In this document: one piece after another, positions 1 to 9,263 of the stretch | Layout of the letters: every line of letters starts with the position of its first letter | Numbering within the stretch: position 1 is the first letter of the stretch | Origin: Actinidia chinensis | Lineage: Eukaryota > Streptophyta > Magnoliopsida > Ericales > Actinidiaceae | Direction: 5' to 3' | NCBI GenBank assembly: GCA_009663005.1 | Contig: VIGQ01001045.1 | Location: forward strand, 27,501 to 42,500 | Length of the DNA: 15,000 bases | The notes under the pieces: model-generated | What the model was told of the DNA's origin: nothing | The model's input: only the letters and a program-made list of their open reading frames with translations | Databases searched by the model: none | Position numbers and translations under genes: made by a program

Positions 1-703
1 TGATCGAGTGGTGAGAAACAAATTGGAGTACAATTGGTGTTTCTTGAAAGATCAGAAAAAAACAAGATTGGAGGATCATCGAATCCAAAAGTGGATATCT
101 GACATCAGAAATACTTGCTTATGATGCCGAGGATTTATTGACCACCTGTATCTCCAAAGTAGAAAAAGGGAAGGGATCCAAAGAGAATGGGCTTAAAAGA
201 GGTGGTTTGAAAAATATTTATGCATTTGCATGCAGCAAGCAGGCTAGCCTTGTGAAACAGCAACTCTTTATGGTATAAGGATGGAATCAACTCATTGAAT
301 AATAGCTCGAATAAATCCAACAGAATCAAAAGTTTCAAATTGGAATATGGTAATGTTGGGGAGGAATGTCTGACGAACGGATACTAAATCACCAAAGAAG
401 GGAAGACCTTATGAAGATAATGAGGTTTATTGTAGGTTTCAAAATGATGTTGACTTATTGATGTCTGAACTTATGAGGAAAGCCCATCGTGTGTGGGTAT
501 CATTGTGGGTATGGGTGGCCTTGGGCAAGGACAACTATAGCTCGGAAACTTACAACACTAATGTCTGAGAGATATTTTAACTTTCTCTGTTGGGTTTCTG
601 TGTCCCAAAATTACACAATAGAGATCTTCTTCGAGGGACAATAAAATCTTCAAGACTCCACTCCCAAAGAGGAATTCGAGATGTTGGAGACGACCCAAGA
701 GGG
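1..703 (+). pseudogene. NLR copy A, 5' part: coiled-coil domain and start of NB-ARC (CC-NB-LRR resistance protein, broken)
   Basis: Translating across several frames gives the N-terminal half of an RPP13/RPP8-like CC-NB-LRR immune receptor, a cytoplasmic ATP-binding sensor of pathogen effectors. The window opens inside the coiled coil, so the true start lies upstream. Visible are an FLKD segment, RIQKWISDIR, and an EDVID-type motif (AEDLL) at about 126-140. A linker rich in K, G and S follows. The P-loop GMGGLGK-TT lies at 508-540, but two extra G residues shift the frame inside it. The RNBS-A region follows (CWVSVSQNY, about 580-620). NLR similarity fades at about 703, where a foldback sequence begins, and the kinase-2 motif is not found. 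Stops and frameshifts occur throughout, so no continuous product is possible as read. The family assignment is firm. Whether every frameshift is biological is uncertain. Confidence 0.85.
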
Positions 704-1300
704 GAAGGAAAGAGGAATGGGGACAAAACATAGGAGAGGAGAAAGGTAAAAAGTCCACTTACACCAAACATGAGCTCGTGACTCGTTCTCTCATTGCGAA
801 GGTCGGCACCACTTTTTTCACGTGTTTGATAATTATTATATTCTACTTCACTTTTTGTGTGTCCTGGAATGCTCCCCTCAATCTTTTCCCCGCTTTTACA
901 TCCCATCCATCTCAACACCACCATTCTCGACTCCTTCAAGAGATTACTTCCCTCCTCCTTCCCCCTCTTCGAAAAAGAAGATTAAATCAGAATAATTTGG
1001 ATGCTTTATTTAGTAATCTCTTTAAAAACACAAAAAAAAAAAAACAAAAAAAAAAAAAACAAAAACAACAAAATAATTGAAGGTCGATACTTGGTGGTCT
1101 TGACGATGGTAGTTTGGATGTAAAGCTTGGACAAGCTTGAGGGGAGCCTTCCCGACAACAAAAATGGAAGTAGAATAATTTATCACAACACGTGAAAAAG
1201 TTGTTGCGACCTTCGCAATGAGAGAACGTATGCCCATGAGCTACCATTTTTTGGGGGAAGTGGAAAGTTGGGAATTATTTTGGAGAAAGTATTTCCCCCA
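704..1300. repeat. Foldback (long inverted-repeat) sequence inside the NB-ARC region
   Basis: Two imperfect inverted arms, about 769-932 and 1081-1247, are separated by ~150 bases that include an A-rich tract (1029-1070). The clearest shared block is TCTCATTGCGAAGGTCG, read forward at 796-812 and as its reverse complement near 1210-1226. Both arms also share TTTTTCACGTGTT and GGCTCCCCTCAA-like blocks. Short open frames on opposite strands encode matching peptides (RSLIAKV-TTF), which confirms the arms are related. The arms look about three-quarters identical by eye. The sequence occupies the place where kinase-2, RNBS-B and RNBS-C should be. The exact ends are uncertain and I saw no convincing target-site duplication. 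It could be a MITE/foldback transposon or an older rearrangement. Confidence 0.7.
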
Positions 1301-2910
1301 AGTTTTTAATTAAGTTGATGACAAAATTGTCGTATCCCTCGAGACTTGGAGAGTATGGCAAAAGATATGGTCAAAAATGTCGTGGTTTACCGCTACCATT
1401 GTTGTATTGGGGGAGTGTTTTCCAGATAAGCATCACCAGAATGGCCAAAGGTGAACACGTACTGTTGGCGCTATATAAGGGAAGATCACTATGTCGATTC
1501 ACATATATTGGCTTTGAGTTCATAATTTGCCTCATCCTTGAATTTTTGTTTCTTTACTTGGGTTTGTTTCCTGATATACTATATTTAATGCAAAACGACT
1601 CTATTGCTTATGTGTGTCTGAGGGTTTCATAAAATTAGGCGATGAATCTGAGGAGGTAGCTGCAGAATTTTGAAGCGGCAATTGATACAGTTTTGATTCA
1701 ATAGTCACCTCGACTTGATAGCAGAATCATTCGGCCGAATTCATGATCTTCTTCCTGATTTTGGCAATCGAAAAGTCGAGGAGCTAAATTTCTTTCATAT
1801 CTATTATGGAGCAGTCGATCAAAAAAGTCGACGACTAGCCTCTCTTGCGTATTTCAGAGTTTGTCTCCTTGAATCATGCAAATTTGCGCTTACGAAGTTT
1901 TCTTGTTCTCACCCAAAGATGAATCAGTCGAATAGAACAATTATTATCTATATCTGAAGTTAATGATTATGGATTGTTCTATATCTTGAAGACCGTCGGT
2001 CCAATCTTCTCAACACACGGGGAATACGAGACTACCTGATGCACTATGGAATTGGATTCACTTGAGTAACTTGAGGTTGCCAACACCATGATAAATGTCT
2101 CTCACCATTTGTAGGTAATGTGCCAAGTCTTTCAAACCCTAGGATGGGGGAATGTTAAAAATCCCCTTTCATTACCTGATGGTATGCAAAGCAAAGCACT
2201 CAGACATTTATTGGAAACTTTCAAGTGGCCTTTCCAAGTCGATAATTTTGAGAAACCTTCAAACTATCAATCGCGTTGTGGTTTTATGGCCAGATGGAGT
2301 TTAATCCATGGACTTAATCATCTTCAGGCTGTCCTGTATTTTATGGAACAGAGGGCAGCAACCAACATATCACCTAGACTCCATTGGTATATTAAGAAGC
2401 TTGCAGAGCTTTGAGTGGCTTTTTGTGACAATCTCCTCTTTGTTTCCTCCTTGCACCCACTTTCTCATTGCCAAACACTCTCGAATTGGCTTTGTTGAAC
2501 AAAAACGAACTTGGGTGGAGCTACCAATAGAGTTGCACGCGATCCTACCGAATCTCAAGTTTCTCACTTACAGCATTGTATAGCTAGAAGATCCTATGCC
2601 AGTCCTTGGAGAAGCTCCAAATTCTGACATTTCTTGAATTGTGTCTATGGTGTAGATAAACTGGCTTTGCACCGCTGGAGATTCCCTCACCCAATTCCTG
2701 CGAATTTATGGGTGTGAATGTGAAGGGGTGACAAGTGGAAGAAGGTGACTACCTCTGCTCAGGTTTTTGAATGTTGACGACTCTATTAGGCTGCAGATAG
2801 ACGACGATGCCATTCCTGCATCCCGGGAGAAATTGTGTGGATTAAGAATCTTATGTGGTTTCTATTATTTTACTTGTTAATAAATAAATACATTGTTTAA
2901 ATTTCTATTC
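1301..2910 (+). pseudogene. NLR copy A, 3' part: GLPL motif, ARC2, LRRs and 3' UTR
   Basis: NLR similarity resumes with a KCRGLPL motif (GLPL codons at 1384-1395). It continues with RNBS-D (FLYLGLFPD, 1549-1575), an EGFI-like segment and GDESEEVAAE (about 1620-1670). An MHD-equivalent motif appears as R-IHD (1739-1747). LRR sequence runs from about 1979 to 2820, with blocks such as HLSNLRLP, QMEFNP and LP-ELH. The frame is broken repeatedly. After the last LRR, the 3' UTR carries a near-upstream poly(A) signal AATAAA at 2879-2884. The LRR part is paralogous to 5171-6110 (copy C), which is less indel-ridden. Copy A therefore once encoded a complete CC-NB-LRR, here interrupted at 704-1300. I infer it is non-functional. 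Confidence 0.85.
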
Positions 2911-3373
2911 ACTTCTTTATTCATTTTTAAGTGAATGCGAGATTTTTTGCGATTGTTTTCACTGTCCGAAGACGACGAGAAGAGGTTATAGGAGTGAAAT
3001 GATCCAGTGTTTGTTTGATGTCCCAAAAATGACCGAAACTCTCAGATCGAAGCGTTTTTCGTGTTCCGTTTCATGTTCTCTGTTTGGAAATTATCCGGTG
3101 TTCACATGTCACCACAAGGCTCCTTCACACGCACATAGGAAAATTACAAATTTTTTACACCTTTATTTTTTACCAAAACTTTACCTTGGACCACCCCTTT
3201 TATTTCTTTGTGCTTGTTCACTTAAGGGGTAGTGCGGCACTTGGCACTTGCTATCCCCCATCTATTCATAAGGATCACAACTGACATCTTAAAAGGTAAA
3301 ATTGAAACAAGAGCGCAAAAGTGAGAATTGGAGTGAAAATATAAAAGTGCAATGTAATCTACCCCACCGAAGG
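2911..3373. other. Unassigned ~460 bases in the 3' flank of NLR copy A
   Basis: I recognise no gene here. The flanks on either side align with the continuous 3' flank of copy C: about 2860-2910 resembles 6190-6235, and 3374-3418 resembles 6238-6280. This stretch therefore looks like extra DNA inserted in copy A's flank. No terminal inverted repeat was found. Short open frames on the + strand (2999-3232, 3084-3284) have no recognisable domain. Confidence 0.35.
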
Positions 3374-3760
3374 GAGATTCCTTTTATGTTTTGAACATTC
3401 GTAGGGACGGAAATATATCTGTCTTTTCAACTCATTTGAATTTAACAAAAATAATTTTTCAAATTCAAAATAAATTATTTAAGATTTTCTTGAGCGTCTG
3501 TATCCCATCACGCAAATTGATTTGCCACTCATTTTTGAATTATAATTTTGTGTTTTTCTTGTTCTCAATGAAGGGCAAGTGTTCATGTCTGTCGTTTTTT
3601 GAACTTTAAATCCCAAAATTTTGGCAGCATCTTACAGTATCGATCAATCCCACGTTTGCCCTTCACTAAAAACCTTTCCACTTTGGCTCTTATTAATGAA
3701 ATTTTAGATCCAAGACCCATAATCAGGAATCCAGAATCCAAATCGAAACCCATAGTTGGA
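3374..3760. other. Intergenic DNA between NLR copies A and B
   Basis: The first ~45 bases (from GATTCCTTTTAT, 3374) match the 3' flank of copy C at 6238-6280, so this is duplicated NLR-cluster flank. The remainder (3420-3760) has no recognisable gene. Open frames on both strands at 3583-3840 are short and resemble nothing known to me. Confidence 0.4.
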
Positions 3761-4112
3761 AGTACAATTAGAAGAAGGTTGAATTCTTTCCTCAAGGGGT
3801 GAAAGTTGAAGACTCTGTTTAGGATGCCAGAAGAGACCAAGGTAAATTTCTGCCATCCCCTGATTGATAACTAAGCTTGGCCTTGCTAGAGTACCAAGTG
3901 CAATGCAACTTTTATTGGTTTCAGTGAAAACGCAAATGAGTTTAGGTGTGGTTTCAGCTATGAACGACATTGTTTTGGATTTGTTTATTATTATTTTTTG
4001 CCCATAAGTTTCCCACTGGTTGACAATTTATAAAAAAACTTGATCATGTTTATGTTATTACTTTACTTCTTGTACTTATAAAAATTAATTTTCTTTTTCT
4101 AGTCTTGATTTT
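3761..4112 (+). pseudogene. NLR copy B: terminal LRR and 3' UTR fragment
   Basis: This stretch aligns with the end of copy C. It shows the EEG-type block and CTCAAGGGGT (about 3767-3800), the conserved AGGATGCCAGA (codons R-M-P near 3822), then the post-stop sequence. The UTR block AGCTATGAACGACATTGTTTT (near 3956-3975) matches AGCTATCAACGGCATTGTG at 6126-6145. A UTR tail with ACTTGTACTTATAA and T-rich sequence (4065-4112) also matches copy C. Everything upstream in the gene is missing. This makes a third 3' end in the cluster and points to unequal exchange or deletion among tandem NLR copies. Confidence 0.65.
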
Positions 4113-4174
4113 TTAAGAGAGTTCGCATCTCATTCAAATAATTACATGTTTTATGCATGCTCTCATTAACTATG

Positions 4175-4647
4175 AAGTGGGAGCCGGAAACGACAAAGTG
4201 GAAATACCACTACTTTTAACAGTTTATTTACTTCTTCCGGAATCGGGAGGCGGGGCAGTGCCCCTCTTTTTGGACCGAGGCCATCCTCGCGGGCCGATCC
4301 GGGCAGAAGACATGTCAATGGGGAGTTTTGGCTGGGGCGGCACATCTTTAAAGATAACACAGGTGTCCTAAGATGAGCTCAACTAGAATAGAAATCTCAT
4401 GTGGAACAGAAGGATAAAAAAACTCATTGATTCTGATTTACAGTACAAATACGAACGTGAAAGTGGGCCTAACGGCTCCTTAGACCTTCGGACTTTGAAG
4501 TAGAGGGGTAGAACAGAAAAGTTTACCCACGGGATAACTGGCTTGTGAGCCACGCATTCAAGCGACGTTGTTTTTTATCTTCGAATGTCGGCTCTTCTTA
4601 TCATTGTGAAGCAGAATTCACCAAGTGTTGGATTGTTCACCCACAAT

Positions 4648-4702
<55 letters not shown>

Positions 4703-5110
4703 ATGATAGTGTCGCAATAGTAATTCAACCTAGTACGAGAGAAACCTTTGTATTCTCACAATTGGTCATCGCGCTTGGTTGAAAAGCTAGTGGCGCAAAG
4801 CTACCATGCGTTGAATTATGACTGAACGCTCTAAGGTCCGAACCGGGCTAAAAGCGGCGCATATGCCCGCCGCCCGTTTTGCCGACCCGCAGTAGGGCCA
4901 TTCGGCCCCCAAAGGCACGTGTTGTTGGTGAAGGCCCGTGCAGTGGATGAGCCGTGCGGGCCGCCTTGAAGTACAATTCCTACGAGCGGAGGGTAGAATC
5001 ATTTGGCAGACGACTTAAAATACGCACGGGTATTGGTAAATGGAGAGTGTCCTTCTGCCGACATCCACTGAGATTCAGCCCTGTGTCCGCTTTCGATTCG
5101 TCCCTCCCCC
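4175..5110 (+). rRNA. 25S rRNA 3' fragment (5'-truncated, probable pseudogene)
   Basis: This is the last ~936 bases of plant cytosolic 25S rRNA, part of the large ribosomal subunit and its peptidyl-transferase centre. It begins at AAGTGGGAGCCGGAAACG. It includes TTTTAACAGTTTATTTACTT-like sequence, GATGAGCTCAACTAGAA, GGGATAACTGGCTTGTG (about 4530-4550), GTTCACCCACAATAGGGAACG, and the sarcin-ricin loop region AGTACGAGAGAAACC (4732-4746). It ends with GATTCAGCCC...CGATTCGTCCCTCCCCC (5071-5110), close to the mature 25S 3' end as I recall it. The sarcin-ricin loop carries A where G is universal, several conserved CpG sites read TpG or CpA, and small indels are scattered. A lone 5'-truncated copy between NLR fragments is not a working rDNA unit. 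Short open frames inside it are spurious. Confidence 0.93.
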
Positions 5111-6070
5111 TTCAACATAAAAAAATCTTTTTCCTTTTCGATCCCAAAGGTTCACCTTACAAGGAGGACCCTATATCTTGAAGACCATCCAGTCAATCCT
5201 TCTCAAAAAACGAGGAATACGAGACTAGCCTGATGCCATAGAGAATTTGATTCACTTGAGGTACTTGAGGTTGCCTGTCACCATGATAAATGAGCTCTCT
5301 CCATTTATAGGTAACTTGCAGGCCCTACAAACCCTAGAGATGGCTGCGAGTTTTGAAAATCTCATTTCATTACCTGATGAGGATATGCAAAGCAAAGCAG
5401 CTTCAGACATTTAATTGGAACTTTCAGGTGGCCTTTTCGTGTTGACAATTTGACAAACCTTCAAACTCTAGATTATGTTGTGGTTGATGGCCAGATGGAG
5501 TTTAATCCAATGGACTTAATCAATCTTCGAAACCTTAGGGTATTATTATGGGACATAACAACGGATTCACACTAGACTCCATTGGTAGATTAAGAAACCT
5601 TCAGTCCTTTGGTATTGAATCCTATTTTTTTACTCCATTGCAACCACTTTCTCATTACCAAAACCTCCTCGAATTGACTTTGTGTAACATGTACCACGAA
5701 CATGATTGGAAGCTACCAACAGACTACACAAAGTACCAACATGATTGGAAGCTACCAACAGAGTTGCATAAGCTTCTACCGAACTCAAGTATGTCGGATA
5801 ATGTCAAATTTTATGATAGAGACCTATGTCAGTCTTGGGAAAGCTTCCAAATCTGACATTTCTTGAATTGCGGCTTTATGGTGTAGATAATTGGCTTGCA
5901 CTGCTGGAGGATTCCCTCAACTCCAATTCCTGCGAATTGATAGGGGTCGTGTGAAGGAGTTACAAGTGGAAGAAGGTGGACTACCTTTGCTCAAGGGTTT
6001 GACTGTTGATGGCTCTATTAGGATGCCAGAGAGACTAAGATCCATTCCTGCCGTCCCTAGCTTGGATTAA
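5111..6070 (+). pseudogene. NLR copy C: LRR half only
   Basis: Immediately after the rRNA fragment, NLR sequence starts with a FLFDPKGSP block (about 5128-5160), typical of the linker before the first LRR. LRR repeats follow: HLRYLRLP (about 5249), [11 protein letters not shown] (5310-5340), [51 protein letters not shown] and [12 protein letters not shown]. The C-terminus is [16 protein letters not shown] with a TAA stop at 6068-6070. LRRs form the ligand-sensing part of the receptor. The CC and NB-ARC domains are absent, so this copy could not signal alone. The longest unbroken stretch is 5548-5856, and frameshifts separate the blocks. It is the better-preserved paralogue of 1979-2820 and contains a small internal duplication (5691-5762). 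Confidence 0.82.
5691..5762 (+). repeat. Internal tandem duplication in LRR of copy C
   Basis: The block AACATGATTGGAAGCTACCA occurs at 5699-5718 and again at 5738-5757, giving the peptide HDWKLPT twice, 13 residues apart. The paralogous place in copy A (about 2503-2535) has only one unit. It is a recent local duplication within one LRR. Confidence 0.8.
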
Positions 6071-6235
6071 TAATTAATGATTGGCCTTGCGATAAATTGT
6101 GTGGATAAGAAGCTTGCGTATGTTTTAGCTATCAACGGCATTGTGCGATTTTATTTTTCTTGTTTCAGTGTGAAAAAAGTGTCGTTACTTGTTGTACTTG
6201 TTATAAATAAATAAATTTTTTTTCTTTTTTCTATT
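6071..6235 (+). promoter_or_regulatory. 3' UTR and poly(A) signals of NLR copy C
   Basis: Sequence after the stop codon is shared with copies A and B. It contains overlapping AATAAA hexamers at 6206-6211 and 6210-6215, then a T-rich stretch, as expected for a plant poly(A) region. Conservation of this UTR in all three copies shows that they arose from one ancestral gene. Confidence 0.5.
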
Positions 6236-6480
6236 ATTGATTCCTTTTATTTTTTTAACGTTCATAGGAGGAAATATGGAAAGAGAAAATTTGTACTCCA
6301 CAACAATAAGTTTCAATTTCTCAATAATAAGTGAGTGACTCATCGACCATGCGAATCCATGTAAAAAAATTACGGACATATCATGCAATACATCTAATTA
6401 ACATGTGGAAAAGTTAGAATTACTTGGTCGCTGTTTTCAAATAATTTCGATCACTTTAGAAACTAAATTGGAACACAATA
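6236..6480. other. Intergenic AT-rich DNA, no gene seen
   Basis: This is the downstream flank of copy C; its first 45 bases match 3374-3418. A minus-strand open frame (6185-6388) is lysine-rich low-complexity sequence without a recognisable domain. Confidence 0.5.
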
Positions 6481-6860
6481 ACATTGATAATTTTCACTTA
6501 TTATTCATTTTTCAGTGGATATGATTTTTAGAATTTAAAAAGTTATTTTTAATAATTATTATAAAATAAGTTATTTTTATATTTAAAAAAAATCATTGGT
6601 TCATTCCTAGATGTATGGCTGACATCTAAGAAATGGAATATGGAAATTTAAATTGAAGAAATTAACATTTAACATTTATCATTTTCACTTCCAATTCATT
6701 TTTTAGTGGATATGATTTTTAAGAATATAAAAAGATCAATTTTATAAATCTAAAAAAATAAGTTATTTATATATATATATATATAACCCGTTAGTTCATT
6801 CTTAGCTGTGTGGCTGACATCTAAGAAATGGAATATGGAAGAGTTCCCGAAATTTAAATT
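6481..6860. repeat. Direct duplication, two ~175-190 base units
   Basis: Unit 1 (6481-6654) and unit 2 (about 6672-6860) share ATTTTCACTT, AGTGGATATGATTTTTA, the long block GGCTGACATCTAAGAAATGG (6617-6636 and 6812-6831) and a terminal AATTTAAATT. Unit 2 contains a (TA)9 run at 6768-6785. I recognise no transposon family. The 19-base block identity in AT-rich DNA is well above chance. Confidence 0.8.
6768..6785. repeat. (TA)9 microsatellite
   Basis: Uninterrupted TA dinucleotides inside the second unit of the direct duplication, at the place where unit 1 has a shorter TA-poor stretch. Confidence 0.9.
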
Positions 6861-6997
6861 CATAACTTGAGGCCATTAAAAACAAATTGCACCCATTGGA
6901 TCTGATTCAAAAAATTAGAGAACATGGAACTTGCGAAATAATTATTTAATGGGTCTATTACAAAATAAATATTTTGTATGTATACTCATCCTTTCAT

Positions 6998-7211
6998 TAT
7001 TTAAATGAGTCTTAATCAAACGGGGAGTGGGCCCGTGGTATTACCACGGGCACGGCTACGTGGCCACACGACATCCACCCATTTGGGGTAAATAGACTTT
7101 AAAAAAAAATTGTCTCATCCACCCCAAAATGGGTAGATGTCGCGCGGCCATATAGACTCGTTCGTGATAATACTACGGGCGCACCCCATCTGTCAGGACC
7201 TCTATTTAAAT
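6998..7211. mobile_element. Mutator-like MITE (hairpin element) with 9-base target-site duplication
   Basis: A 196-base inverted-repeat element (7007-7202) lies between two exact copies of TATTTAAAT (6998-7006 and 7203-7211). The arms (7007-7090 and 7119-7202) share GGGCCCGTGGTATTACCACG versus the reverse complement of CGTGATAATACTACGGGCGC, and CGACATCCACCCATTTTGGGG-like sequence. Both ends begin GAG when read inward. It has no coding capacity. Nine-base duplications and long terminal repeats are the signature of Mutator-like elements. The element is far more GC-rich than its surroundings. The duplication is AT-rich, so chance is a small possibility, but it falls exactly at the arm ends. Confidence 0.75.
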
Positions 7212-8386
7212 TTCGCATCTGTCCCTCGGTGCATCAGTGTGGACTACCTTTTAATTACTTGGATTGCCGTTGGATGCTAATTCATAGAAGGAATCACCAT
7301 GGGAGTAGACACCCTATAACTGATAAAATTTAGGCTACTTGGGTTAACTTTTCTGAGTTATTATAGCAGCTTTAGTTTTCAAATTTTTTAGTCTTAATAA
7401 ACTTTTAAATTGTTTGATTAAATTTTTTATTTTTTTCCGGTTATTCTTGATGAGAGAAATTTTTAAAAATTTGTCTATTTTTTTAAAATCACTAAATACA
7501 ATTAGTTTTTACTTGACAAATAAGCTATTTTTTTATTTTTAGTAATTTTTTTCTAAATTTGAATAAAATATTTAAATTTTTTAGATTTTTGTCGACAAAC
7601 GAATTTTAGAAAATATATAATTTTGATCAATTAATTAAATTTTTTTTGCAAAAGACGTAAAAACTCAAAAAATCCAGTCATCTCAAAGAACTCAAAAATG
7701 CTGGCTTGGGATTCACAAGATTGACATTCTGGGAGGGCAATATGGGATTATAAAAGTACTTGCCAGTCATTGATTTATGAAGATTTAAGAAATAAATTCA
7801 TCATTTTCTCATTTTCGGCAGGGATCATGTCAAGGGTTTCTCATAATTAATTTAGTGCATTGAATAGGCATCAAACAATATGTTTCCGAGTTTTTTTTTA
7901 TTTTTAATTAATTATTTTTATTTATTTAAATTATTATTTTTTCGCAAAATTTTTTAACGAGAGGAATCTGAAGTTTCTAAAAAACCTGAGTTTTATAGGA
8001 GCGTTAGCTATTCCTATTACAAATTATATAAGTTCGCTACTCCAATAATGAAAAGTAATATTATATTTTTTAAGAGTAAATTACAATTTTATATCTTTTA
8101 AAAATAACTAAAGAGTGTAAAACTGAAGAATAGAAGAGGATAGAGCTATGGATTGAATGCATGTTGGGGCTAGATTGTGATGGAGAAAAGAGCAAACCAC
8201 AATTCTCATTGAGGCAATATTAAGAGACAAGTGTATCGATAGAATATAATAACGTGTAACTGAATCATACTCATCTCAGAGTGTGCATAGCAGACGAGAA
8301 TATCATATTATTTTTATATGATATAAAAGTCAGTTATAAAATTAATAGAGAAATACTATTGAAAGTGATATTTTATTTATATTAGA
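7212..8386. other. AT-rich intergenic DNA, no gene seen
   Basis: Long T- and A-runs, especially 7380-7660 and 7890-8110, with stops in every frame. No tRNA-like or domain-bearing sequence was noticed. Confidence 0.6.
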
Positions 8387-8496
8387 AGTATTAGTCTCGC
8401 ATCGCTTACTTAAGCCACTTAAATCTTACCGTATGAATCTAGAGGTTATTCCACCTATTGTCAATTATTTTAAGTTGGACACTCAATCTTCTTTAA
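8387..8496 (+). mobile_element. Decayed LTR relic (AGTCCCACATCG-type)
   Basis: AGTATTAGTCTCGCATCGCT (8387-8406) followed by TCTAGAGGTTATTCCACCTATTG and TTTTAAGTTGGACACTCAAT resembles a plant LTR sequence whose usual form starts AGTCCCACATCG and contains CTCCACCTATTG and a GTTGGAC block. Two changes from the consensus are C/T transitions. No partner LTR, primer-binding site or coding region was found nearby, so it is a solo or truncated relic. Recognition is from memory of the motif only. Confidence 0.45.
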
Positions 8497-9258
8497 TAAT
8501 TTCCATTCAACTTCTAAACTATATATAGATAGGAATTTAAAGTAATTTTAAAATCTAATCTATTCTGAATTAAATATCAAATCTTTTTCTATCTTACAGC
8601 ACAAATTATAAAAAGAGGCGATAAAGATTATTCACTAAAAGTGACTTTTTATAATATGCAACTTATAATAATATCTGTAAAAACTATATACTTTTTTTTT
8701 CTCCACAAAATGCATGATAAATTTTATAATGTTTTATAATAATAAATATTTTTTTTTTTGAAAATAAAGGGCAAAACATATCTCCAATATAAAAAGAGTA
8801 AATATTGGATATACGGATATCACACACCGTATCACGAACCAATGAGAAATTTCTTTTTACAATATCCACAATACATTCTTGAGTTTTTTTAAACATTATG
8901 TAGAAATGATATCTTCGTTACACTCTATAATTATTCGGCTGAAAATTTAGCTAACAAAATATTAAAATTGCAAATCAACCAAAGCTCTGATAGGGGGATG
9001 TGATGGAGAATAGATATGGAAAGGTACAGTAAGTATGCTAAGACAAAAAGTATAATGGAAGAAGAGATATCAACAAAGGTATAATGAAGCAATTGAAATT
9101 GGTTCATTCGCGGCTGCTTTAGTAACGCGATTTCTTACCGAACGCCGATGTTCTTAAGGACAGTGGCCAAAGAGAGAACGAAAGTGGTCGAGGTGTATTT
9201 CTCAATTTACAGAGATATAGTCAAAGCGGTTTTCCAATTTCAGAGGAGAGAAAAGGAA
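8497..9258. other. Intergenic DNA up to the retrotransposon insertion, no gene seen
   Basis: 8497-8990 is AT-rich and featureless. 9060-9258 is richer in CpG (GCGGCTGC, AACGCGAT, CGAACGCCG), unlike its surroundings, and might be part of an older transposon or a host exon. I could not identify it. Confidence 0.45.
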
Positions 9259-9263
9259 CAGAT

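Noticed and set aside
778..1080. Open frame encoding RSLIAKV-TTF peptide
   Set aside because: The same peptide appears on the opposite strand because of the inverted repeat, and it ends in poly-lysine/glutamine from an A-run.
4175..5110. Functional rRNA gene
   Set aside because: It is 5'-truncated and single, with a sarcin-ricin loop change and indels.
4787..5181. Open frames within and across the rRNA fragment
   Set aside because: They are shadows of 25S rRNA; only the post-5110 part of the + frame is NLR-derived.
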